Assembly: GCA_017302775.1 (NCBI GenBank)
Contig: JAFLDC010000003.1
Span: 1-28,141 of the forward strand
DNA length: 28,141 nucleotides
From: Sphingomonadales bacterium
GTDB lineage: Bacteria; Pseudomonadota; Alphaproteobacteria; Sphingomonadales; Sphingomonadaceae
Direction: 5' to 3'
Shown here: positions 1-6,597 of the stretch, piece after piece
Layout of the letters: every line of letters starts with the position of its first letter
How positions within the stretch are numbered: position 1 is the first letter of the stretch
The notes under the pieces: generated by a model
Databases searched by the model: none
What the model was told of the DNA's origin: nothing
The model's input: only the letters and a program-made list of their open reading frames with translations
Position numbers and translations under genes: made by a program

Positions 1-680
1 CCGGGCAGGGGATCGAGATGCGCGTGCCCTTGGGTGACGTGGCGATCGGGACCATGGCCAATGCCGGTGCAATGGCGGAGATGCTGTACCGCGGCGCCGA
101 CCGCGAACGGATCGGCAATGCTATCTGGGGTGCGTTCGGCCGCGATTTCCTGAGCCGCGACGGCAAGCGCTTCATGGTCGCCGCGCTTACCCCCAAACAG
201 TGGAAAGCAACGGTCGAGGCATTCGGGTTGAGCGTGGAAGTGGCAGCGCTGGAGGCCGAGCTGGGCGTCAGCTTTCTGGCCAGCGATCACCAACGTTTTG
301 TCCATCGCCACCAGCTGTTCGCCCTGTTTCAGCGCGCAGCGGAGCAGCTTGACTATGCCGACCTCGCCGCGCGGCTGGCACAGGCCGGGGCGACGTTCGA
401 GCGTTATCGCACCATGTACGAGGCTGCACAGGATCCCGATCTTGTCGCCAACAACCCGCTGTTTGGCCCCTCGCCGGTTAACCCTAGCGGTTTTGCTTAC
501 CCCGCGCCGCGCTCTTTCGCCAATGTGCCGGGTGAGCAAGCCGGCGACCCCCAGCCGGCACCCTACCTTGGGGAGCACAGCGAAGAGGTGCTGGCCGAAC
601 GCCTCGGCCTATCATCAGGGGCCATCGCTGCGCTGATCGATCGCGGCATAGTCGCCACTTCAGACAAGGACTCCAAATGA
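1..680 (+). CDS. CaiB/BaiF family III CoA-transferase, C-terminal part (5' end outside window)
   Basis: The reading frame is open from the left edge, and the first in-window ATG (18) lies inside conserved sequence, so the true start is upstream. About 225 residues are visible. They match the C-terminal region of family III CoA-transferases, which move CoA between carboxylic acids: a segment on regular membership and allocation of the acyl group (GVAIG-like DVAIGTMANAG), a long helical stretch, then the typical end PYLGEHSEEVLAERLGLS. The catalytic aspartate of this family lies in the N-terminal half and cannot be checked here. The stop overlaps the next start by 4 nt (ATGA), so it is cotranslated with the thiolase. 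Given the downstream methylsuccinyl-CoA-dehydrogenase-like and mesaconyl-C4-CoA-hydratase-like genes, a role in activating or isomerising a dicarboxyl-CoA is a reasonable inference. An alpha-methylacyl-CoA racemase-type member is the main alternative. Confidence 0.88.
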   Translation, partial: GQGIEMRVPLGDVAIGTMANAGAMAEMLYRGADRERIGNAIWGAFGRDFLSRDGKRFMVAALTPKQWKATVEAFGLSVEVAALEAELGVSFLASDHQRFVHRHQLFALFQRAAEQLDYADLAARLAQAGATFERYRTMYEAAQDPDLVANNPLFGPSPVNPSGFAYPAPRSFANVPGEQAGDPQPAPYLGEHSEEVLAERLGLSSGAIAALIDRGIVATSDKDSK

Positions 681-1891
681 CCCAGCTCCGCCGTGCCGCT
701 ATCGTCGCCCCGATCCGTACCGCTGTCGGCAAATTCGGCGGCAGCCTTGCGCCGTTGACCGCCGGGCAGCTTGGCGCGACGATCCTTAAAGCGTTGATGG
801 AGCGAACGAAGATTGATCCCTCGCGCGTCGATGATGTGGTATTCAGCCAAGGCTATGGCAACGGCGAGGCGCCATGCATCGGGCATTGGTCGTGGCTGCT
901 GGCGGGCTTGCCGGAAGAGGTGCCCGGCTATCAGCTCGATCGTCGTTGCGGATCGGGTCTGCAGGCGATCGTTAACGCCGCGATGATGGTCCAGACCGGT
1001 CACAGCGACGTGGTTGTGGCGGGGGGCTGCGAAAGCATGTCCAACGTTGAGCATTACAGCACCGACATTCGCAAGGGTGTGCGGGCCGGAAATCTGACGC
1101 TCCATGACCGGCTGACCCGGGGCCGGGTGATGAGCCAGCCGATCGAACGCTATGGTGTGATCAGCGGCATGATTGAAACCGCAGAGAACCTGGCCAAGGA
1201 CTGGAACATCAGCCGCGAAGCTTGCGATGCCTATGCCGTGCGCAGCCACCAGCGCGCCGCCGCAGCCTGGGCTGAGGGCAAGTTTGCGGATGAGCTGGTA
1301 CCGGTAGAAGTACCCCAGAAGAAGTCAGATCCCGTCGTTTTCGCGCAAGATGAAGGCTATCGGGCCGATGCTTCGATGGAGACGCTGGGCAAACTGCGCG
1401 CGCTGGAGGGCGGGGTGGTGACGGCCGGGAATGCAAGCCAGCAGAATGATGCCGCGGCGGCCTGTCTGGTTGTGGCAGAAGACAAGCTTGACGAGCTGGG
1501 ACTGGAGCCCATCGCGTGGTTCCATTCCTGGGCCGCGGCGGGCTGTGACCCCAGCCGGATGGGCTACGGTCCGGTGCCAGCAACGCAGCGGCTGTTCGCG
1601 CGTAACGGGCTTTCGTTCGACGATATCGGCCTGATCGAACTCAACGAAGCGTTTGCGCCGCAGGTGCTGGCCTGCCTTAAAGGGTGGGGATGGTCGGACG
1701 ATGATAGCCGGCATGCCATCCTCAACGTCAACGGATCGGGTATTTCGCTGGGCCATCCGATCGGCGCGACCGGTGGGCGGATCCTTGCCAACCTGACCCG
1801 TGAAATGCAGCGCCGCGACGTGAAGTATGGCCTGGAAACCATGTGCATCGGCGGCGGTCAGGGTATCGCCGCGGTGTTCGAAAAGGCATGA
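677..1891 (+). CDS. thiolase (acetyl-CoA C-acyltransferase family)
   Basis: A complete 404-residue thiolase, the normal length for the family. It catalyses reversible cleavage or condensation of 3-oxoacyl-CoA with CoA. All catalytic elements are present: the nucleophile Cys91 in RRCGSGLQ, NEAFAPQ near residue 320, His360 in GHPIGATGGR, and the second cysteine Cys390 in CIGGGQG. The start is supported by an AAGGA ribosome binding site at 666-670 and by the ATGA overlap with the CoA-transferase. The stop overlaps the start of the acyl-CoA dehydrogenase, so it sits inside a four-gene operon. A biosynthetic acetoacetyl-CoA role and a beta-oxidation role cannot be told apart from sequence, but the neighbours (CoA-transferase, dehydrogenase, hydratase) suggest catabolism of a specific acyl-CoA. 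Confidence 0.93.
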   Translation: MTQLRRAAIVAPIRTAVGKFGGSLAPLTAGQLGATILKALMERTKIDPSRVDDVVFSQGYGNGEAPCIGHWSWLLAGLPEEVPGYQLDRRCGSGLQAIVNAAMMVQTGHSDVVVAGGCESMSNVEHYSTDIRKGVRAGNLTLHDRLTRGRVMSQPIERYGVISGMIETAENLAKDWNISREACDAYAVRSHQRAAAAWAEGKFADELVPVEVPQKKSDPVVFAQDEGYRADASMETLGKLRALEGGVVTAGNASQQNDAAAACLVVAEDKLDELGLEPIAWFHSWAAAGCDPSRMGYGPVPATQRLFARNGLSFDDIGLIELNEAFAPQVLACLKGWGWSDDDSRHAILNVNGSGISLGHPIGATGGRILANLTREMQRRDVKYGLETMCIGGGQGIAAVFEKA

Positions 1892-3468
1892 TGGCAGACC
1901 TTGGCCACGTTCTCGGCGCGGCCCGGGGCTATCGCGATCTGGCCCGGGCGGCAGCGGCCGCGATCGACCCTGCCAACCAGCGTGCGCATCACGGTTTTGC
2001 CTGGATAGCGACCAGCGTGGCCGCGTTGGAAGCCGTTGCCACGTGGCTTGCCGCGAATGAGGGCGGCACCGCGCTGGACCGCGAAGTCGCGCGGCTCGCT
2101 TTTGCCGAAACGGTGGAGCAGCTGAGCGGCGGCCTGCCGATGGGGCAGAATGAACTGCTGCGCCCCGGCGATCTTGGGCTTGGCCGCGCCGCAAGCGATC
2201 TGGCACAGGCCTGCCGTGATCTGGTCGAAAGCGATCATGCGGCGGCCCGCGCCGCTGTGGCCGCCGCCCTGGCCGAAGGACAATGGCCCAGCGAAGGGTT
2301 GGGTGACAGCGAGCTGGACACGATCCGCGATCAGTTTCGGCGCTTCACCGATGCAGAGATATTGCCCCATGCCCACAAATGGCACCTCGCCAACGACCTG
2401 ATCCCCGAAGCGACGGTTCAGGCGATGGCCGATCTCGGCACTTTTGGCGCGACCATCCCTGAGAATTTCGGCGGCCTGGGATTGTCGAAGCTGGTGATGT
2501 GCCTGATTACCGAAGAGCTGTCGCGCGGGTGGATCGGCGCGGGCTCGCTCGGCACGCGCAGCGAGATTGCCGGTGAACTGATCGCCGGATCGGGCACGGT
2601 AGAGCAGCAGGCCTATTGGCTGCCGAAAATCGCCAGCGGCGAAGTGTTGCCAACCGCCGTATTTACCGAGCCGGATACCGGTTCGGACCTGGGCGCGCTG
2701 CAGACCCGGGCGCGGCTGGAGGGGGACCAGTGGATCATCGCTGGGGCCAAAACCTGGATCACCCACGCCAGCCGCAGCGACATGATGACCCTGCTGTGCC
2801 GGACGCTGCCTGATGCAAAGGGCTATGCCGGCCTCTCGATGCTGCTGGTGCCCAAGCCGCGCGGGACGGAAGCCGATCCCTTCCCCGCCGCCGGAATGAG
2901 CGGCAGCGAGATCGAGGTGCTGGGCTATCGCGGTATGCGCGAATATGCGCTGCAGTTCGATGGTATGGCGGCGCCGGCTGCTGCGCTGCTTGGCGGCGAG
3001 GAAGGGCAGGGCTTCAAGCAATTGATGCGGACTTTCGAAGCTGCCCGGATCCAGACGGCAGCACGGGCGGTCGGGGTCGCCCGGCGGGCGCTGGAACTGG
3101 GGCTGGACTATGCCTTGCAACGCAAGCAGTTCGGCAAGCCGCTTGTTCAGTTCCCGCGTGTGGCTGACAAATTGGCGATGGGCTTGGCCGACTTCGTGCT
3201 GTCGCGCGAGCTGACCTATGCCGCCGCGCGGGCCAAGGACACCGGCAAGCGCTGTGATATTGAAGCCGGCATGGCCAAGCTGCTGGCCGCCCGGGCGGCG
3301 TGGGCCAATGCCGATGCGGCACTGCAAATCCACGGCGGCAATGGTTACGCGCTTGAGTTCGAAATCAGCCGGGTGCTGTGCGATGCCCGCATCCTCAATA
3401 TCTTTGAAGGTGCGGCGGAGATCCAGGCCCAGGTCATCGCCAAAGGGCTGCTGGACGGGCGCAACTGA
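1888..3468 (+). CDS. acyl-CoA dehydrogenase with N-terminal extension, (2S)-methylsuccinyl-CoA dehydrogenase-like
   Basis: A 526-residue flavoprotein, about 140 residues longer than ordinary acyl-CoA dehydrogenases. The extra part is N-terminal and carries HHGFAWIATSVAALEAV and GGLPMGQNELLRPGDLGL. From memory these resemble the extension of methylsuccinyl-CoA dehydrogenase (Mcd) of the ethylmalonyl-CoA pathway, which oxidises (2S)-methylsuccinyl-CoA to mesaconyl-CoA. The catalytic domain follows, with FTEPDTGSDLGALQT (FAD and substrate loop), RKQFGKPLVQFP, and the C-terminal ILNIFEGAAEIQAQVIAKG, whose Glu507 is in the usual catalytic-base position. Electrons would pass to electron-transfer flavoprotein. 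The start at 1888 overlaps the thiolase stop (ATGATG); ATG 1891 is equally possible, with AAAGG just upstream. The next gene begins on its stop codon. Acyl-CoA dehydrogenase is certain; the substrate is inferred. Confidence 0.9.
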   Translation: MMADLGHVLGAARGYRDLARAAAAAIDPANQRAHHGFAWIATSVAALEAVATWLAANEGGTALDREVARLAFAETVEQLSGGLPMGQNELLRPGDLGLGRAASDLAQACRDLVESDHAAARAAVAAALAEGQWPSEGLGDSELDTIRDQFRRFTDAEILPHAHKWHLANDLIPEATVQAMADLGTFGATIPENFGGLGLSKLVMCLITEELSRGWIGAGSLGTRSEIAGELIAGSGTVEQQAYWLPKIASGEVLPTAVFTEPDTGSDLGALQTRARLEGDQWIIAGAKTWITHASRSDMMTLLCRTLPDAKGYAGLSMLLVPKPRGTEADPFPAAGMSGSEIEVLGYRGMREYALQFDGMAAPAAALLGGEEGQGFKQLMRTFEAARIQTAARAVGVARRALELGLDYALQRKQFGKPLVQFPRVADKLAMGLADFVLSRELTYAAARAKDTGKRCDIEAGMAKLLAARAAWANADAALQIHGGNGYALEFEISRVLCDARILNIFEGAAEIQAQVIAKGLLDGRN

Positions 3469-4319
3469 TGAGCGCGTGGGACGCCTGGATCGGACGGGAG
3501 GAGCGCCGCGATGACCGGATCGATCCCGGACATGTCGCGCGATGGTGCGCAACACTTGATCGCCAGACTCCCGCCGATGGAACAGTCGCGCAGGGCTTCC
3601 ATTGGTGTCTGGGTTTGCCCGATGCGCAGTCCGCCATGCTGGGTCCCGATGGCCATCCGCGGCGTGATGACAGCCCCGACAGTTTTCTGCCGCCGGTGCC
3701 GCTACCGCGCCGGATGTGGGCATCAAGCAAGGTTGAGTTTCTGCAACCGCTGCATGTGAACGAGGCAGTGTTGCGGACGTCGCGGGTGGCCGCGATCACC
3801 GTAAAGCACGGCGGCAGCGGTGAACTGGTATTTGTCGATGTGGCGCATGAAACGATGGGGGAACATGGCCTGGCAGTGCGCGAAATGCAGACGGTGGTCT
3901 ATCGCGAGGCCGCCGCGCCCGGCACGCCGCCTGGCCCGCCGCCGCTGGGCACTGACCGGTTCGATCCTGCTGGCTGGACCCGTCACCGCGCGCTGGAGCC
4001 ATGTGAGGCGGTACTGTTCCGCTACTCCGCGCTGACGTTCAACAGCCACCGGATCCACTATGATCTGCCCTACGCGATGCGGGAAGAAAACTATCGCGGT
4101 CTGGTGGTGCATGGACCGCTGACCGCCAGCTTGTTGCTTGATCTGGCCCGGCGCGAGTTGGGAGACAACGCGCTTAAAACATTTGCCTTTCGCGGCATGT
4201 CACCGGCGATCTGCGGAGAGATGCTGCATCTTGTGCTGCGCAGCAATGCTGCAGCAATCGAGCTGGGCGCCTATGCTGGGGACGGGCGGCAAGTGATGAA
4301 CGCCAGCGCGGGGGTCTGA
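3468..4319 (+). CDS. MaoC/HTD2-type hydratase, mesaconyl-C4-CoA hydratase-like
   Basis: This 283-residue protein belongs to the double hot-dog HTD2/FAS1-like dehydratase group, which includes mesaconyl-C4-CoA hydratase of the 3-hydroxypropionate bi-cycle (close to the same length as I recall it). The C-terminal hot-dog has the diagnostic YSALTFNSHRIHYD (residues 186-199) followed by GLVVHGPL (211-218), which holds the active-site histidines and asparagine. The N-terminal half (residues 1-140) is the degenerate hot-dog with FLQPLHVNEAV. Its ATG shares one base with the stop of the dehydrogenase (TGATG), the tightest coupling in the operon. A consecutive dehydrogenase and hydratase fits oxidation of a saturated acyl-CoA followed by hydration of the double bond. 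It is the last gene of the operon; the next gene is convergent. Confidence 0.85.
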   Translation: MSAWDAWIGREERRDDRIDPGHVARWCATLDRQTPADGTVAQGFHWCLGLPDAQSAMLGPDGHPRRDDSPDSFLPPVPLPRRMWASSKVEFLQPLHVNEAVLRTSRVAAITVKHGGSGELVFVDVAHETMGEHGLAVREMQTVVYREAAAPGTPPGPPPLGTDRFDPAGWTRHRALEPCEAVLFRYSALTFNSHRIHYDLPYAMREENYRGLVVHGPLTASLLLDLARRELGDNALKTFAFRGMSPAICGEMLHLVLRSNAAAIELGAYAGDGRQVMNASAGV

Positions 4320-4339
4320 CCCGCAAGGCAATATGCGGG
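4320..4339. other. small hairpin between convergent operons
   Basis: A perfect 6-bp inverted repeat, CCCGCA (4320-4325) and TGCGGG (4334-4339), encloses an 8-nt loop directly after the stop codon of the hydratase gene. No T-run follows on either strand, so it is not a classical intrinsic terminator. It may still protect the 3' end of the acyl-CoA operon mRNA or act with Rho. It sits in the 46-nt gap before the convergent arfB gene. Confidence 0.3.
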
Positions 4340-4365
4340 GCGATCGGCACCCGTTCGTCAGCCAC

Positions 4366-4785
4366 TCAGTCCAGTCGCACCTTGCCGCGCCCGGCCTTAA
4401 CCGTTGCCCGCTTCTTCTTGCCTTCGAGCCGTTCGCCCTTGTTGATCCGGTTGAGCCGGGTCTTTGCGCGCTTTTCAGGGAGATTGAAGGCTTCGGTGAT
4501 CAGGTCCGCCATCCGCGCTCGCGCATCCTGGCGGTTGGCCTCCTGGGTACGGAACCTTTGCGCTGAAATAAGCAGCTCGGCCTTGGCGGTCATCCGGCTG
4601 CCGGCCAGCTGTCTCAGCCGCGCGAAGACCTCTGGCGGCAGGCGCAGCGCGTAGACATCCAGCCGCAGCTGCACCGCGGTCGCAACTTTGTTGACGTTTT
4701 GCCCGCCTGGCCCGGACGCCGCAATGAAGCTTTCGCTGGCCAGGGCCGCCGCGCGGGCAACTGCTTCAGCTGCCAAGGTCGTCAT
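4366..4785 (-). CDS. arfB: alternative ribosome-rescue factor ArfB (peptidyl-tRNA hydrolase)
   Basis: A 139-residue protein with the release-factor catalytic motif GPGGQNVNKV, the GGQ at residues 27-29. There is no codon-recognition domain, and the C-terminal third is strongly basic (KRAKTRLNRINKGERLEGKK). That is the build of ArfB (YaeJ/ICT1), whose tail threads into the empty mRNA channel of a stalled ribosome while GGQ hydrolyses the peptidyl-tRNA. The length is typical. The start overlaps the 3' end of the pseudouridine synthase gene by 20 nt, so it is the last gene of the pabBC operon and probably translationally coupled. Confidence 0.95.
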   Translation of the reverse strand: MTTLAAEAVARAAALASESFIAASGPGGQNVNKVATAVQLRLDVYALRLPPEVFARLRQLAGSRMTAKAELLISAQRFRTQEANRQDARARMADLITEAFNLPEKRAKTRLNRINKGERLEGKKKRATVKAGRGKVRLD

Positions 4786-5434
4786 CGCCGAAGCCTAGCG
4801 CCGCGAAGTCATTGGGCAGCGGTGCGGTTGCCAGGATTGACTGCTTGCCTTGGCGCGGAACGGCCAGCGCGCGGGCGTGGAGCATGGTCCGGCGTGCGCT
4901 TTTGCCGTCGCCGTAAACCGGATCGCCCAACAACGGCCGGCCCAGCCCATGCTGCGCATGAACCCGGATCTGGTGTGTACGGCCGGTTTCGGGGCGGAAT
5001 TCGATCAGTGTCAGGCCATTACGGGCCGTCAGCTTGCGCCAGTGCGTGATCGCGGCCTTGCCCTTCTTGGCCGGGATCATCCGCCAGCCGGCCTCGGCGC
5101 TGGAAATCTTGCTGAGGGCAATGGTGATAGTGCCCCCATCGCCTTCGACCTCGCCCGCGACGATGCCAAGATAGACCTTCTCGACCACGCGCGCTTCAAA
5201 GGCGGCGTTGAAGCGCTTGAGCGCCCTGGGGTTGCGCGCCAGCAGCAGGCACCCCGACGTATCCGTATCGAGCCGGTGGACCGGGACCGGTGAGCGCGCA
5301 AAGCCCAGCCGCAGTTCGCTTGCCCGGTCTTCCAGGCAGGCTCCGCCGGCACGGGGACGTTCGATCGGCAGGCTGGCAGGCTTGTCAATCACCAACGCTT
5401 CGCTGTCTTCGAACAGGATGGAAATGACACTCAT
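4766..5434 (-). CDS. RluA-family pseudouridine synthase
   Basis: A 222-residue RNA pseudouridine synthase of the RluA/RsuA superfamily. It isomerises uridine to pseudouridine in rRNA or tRNA. The catalytic aspartate is Asp56 in HRLDTDTSG. FRPETGRTHQIRVHAQHGLG and LLGDPVYG are the other signature stretches. There is no N-terminal S4 domain; the fold begins almost at once with VIDKPASLP, as in short RluA and TruC-type enzymes. The exact target base cannot be read from sequence. The start overlaps the stop of the aminotransferase gene (ATGA), and its own end overlaps arfB, so both translation-related genes are expressed as part of the same transcript. Confidence 0.93.
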   Translation of the reverse strand: MSVISILFEDSEALVIDKPASLPIERPRAGGACLEDRASELRLGFARSPVPVHRLDTDTSGCLLLARNPRALKRFNAAFEARVVEKVYLGIVAGEVEGDGGTITIALSKISSAEAGWRMIPAKKGKAAITHWRKLTARNGLTLIEFRPETGRTHQIRVHAQHGLGRPLLGDPVYGDGKSARRTMLHARALAVPRQGKQSILATAPLPNDFAALGFGDDDLGS

Positions 5435-6597
5435 CGCAGGGCCTCCGCTATGCGGCGCACCGCTTCTTCAAGTTTGGTTTCTTCCGCGGCGAAGCTGATC
5501 CGGAACCCGTCCCGTCCGCCAAAAGCAGTGGCCGGAACGACAGCCACACCATGTTCGAGCAGATGGAGGCACAGGGCCTCATCGTCTCCGAAGCGCGTCA
5601 TGAGCGGAGCGGCATCGACCATGCAATAGAATGCCCCGTCAGGGGTCGGGGTCGACAGGCCGGGAATCGCGTTGATCGCGGTCACCACGCTGTCCCGCCG
5701 TGTCCGGAACCGCTCGCGCCATGCGATCAGGAAGTCCTGCGGCCCCTCGAAAGCGGCCACGGCGGCGGCCTGGCTGATCGAGGCGGCATTTCCCGAGGAA
5801 TGCGATTGCAACCGCGCCATGCCCTTGATCAGCCATTCCGGACCGGCCGAGACACCGATCCGGAAACCGGTCATCGCGTGGCTCTTGGAAACGCCGGATA
5901 CCGTCAGCACGCGATCCGCCAGTTCGGGACATTCGACTGCAAGGGTCGCATGCGGACCTGGGTTGTAACGGAGCGGGGCGTAGATATCGTCGCTCATCAC
6001 CAGCACGTCGGGGTGCCGTCGCAGCAGTTCCCCCAGCGCACGCAGTTCCGCTCCCGGATAGGTTGCGCCGGTCGGGTTGCCGGGGCTGTTCAGCAGCAGC
6101 CAGCGGGTGCGCGGGGTGATCGCGGCCGCAAGCTGATCGGGCGTGATGCGAAAACCTTGCGCCGCCGTGGTCGGCAGATCACGCACTTCCCCGCCAGCAA
6201 ACCGGACGATCTCGGGATAGGAAACCCACCACGGACTGGGGATCAGCACTTCGTCGCCCGGATCGAGCGTCGCCAGCAGCGCTTCGAAGATCGCCTGCTT
6301 CCCGCCAGCACTGACGATGATCTGCGATGACGGAACGCTGAGGCCCAGATCACGCTGGAAATGCAGGGCAGCTGCTTCGCGCAGCAGCTGCGTCCCGGCG
6401 ACGGCGGTGTACTTGGTGTCGCCGGCGTCAAGTGCGGCCTTGGCCGCTGCTACCACATGGGGCGGGGTAGCAAAATCAGGTTCGCCGACAGACAGCGAGA
6501 TCACATCGGCACCTTGTGCGCGCAGTTCGATCGCACGGTCAGTAATCGCGGTAGTGCGCGACGCTGCAATGCGGGACAGGGCCTGCGACAGTTTCAT
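5431..6597 (-). CDS. class I pyridoxal-phosphate aminotransferase (aspartate aminotransferase-like)
   Basis: A 388-residue fold-type I aminotransferase of the aspartate/prephenate aminotransferase subgroup. Visible landmarks are SVGEPDFATP (36-45), NSPGNPTGATYP (170-181), SDDIYAPLRY (202-211), and the PLP-binding Lys238 in SGVSKSHAMTGFRIG with the phosphate-binding arginine shortly after. The usual aromatic residue after SKS is His here, a mild departure. The length is normal. It is coupled by 4-nt ATGA overlaps to pabBC upstream and to the pseudouridine synthase downstream. Substrate (aspartate, prephenate or another amino acid) cannot be assigned; pairing with chorismate-using pabBC makes an aromatic-pathway role worth considering. 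Confidence 0.93.
   Translation of the reverse strand: MKLSQALSRIAASRTTAITDRAIELRAQGADVISLSVGEPDFATPPHVVAAAKAALDAGDTKYTAVAGTQLLREAAALHFQRDLGLSVPSSQIIVSAGGKQAIFEALLATLDPGDEVLIPSPWWVSYPEIVRFAGGEVRDLPTTAAQGFRITPDQLAAAITPRTRWLLLNSPGNPTGATYPGAELRALGELLRRHPDVLVMSDDIYAPLRYNPGPHATLAVECPELADRVLTVSGVSKSHAMTGFRIGVSAGPEWLIKGMARLQSHSSGNAASISQAAAVAAFEGPQDFLIAWRERFRTRRDSVVTAINAIPGLSTPTPDGAFYCMVDAAPLMTRFGDDEALCLHLLEHGVAVVPATAFGGRDGFRISFAAEETKLEEAVRRIAEALR

Noticed and set aside
563..1249. 228-codon minus-strand frame over the thiolase
   Set aside because: Shadow of the thiolase; no recognisable domain or ribosome binding site.
1858..3726. 622-codon open frame antisense to the acyl-CoA dehydrogenase
   Set aside because: It lies opposite a clear flavoprotein gene, is rich in Arg, His and Gln, and matches no family. 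Long antisense frames are expected from the GC-rich third codon positions here.
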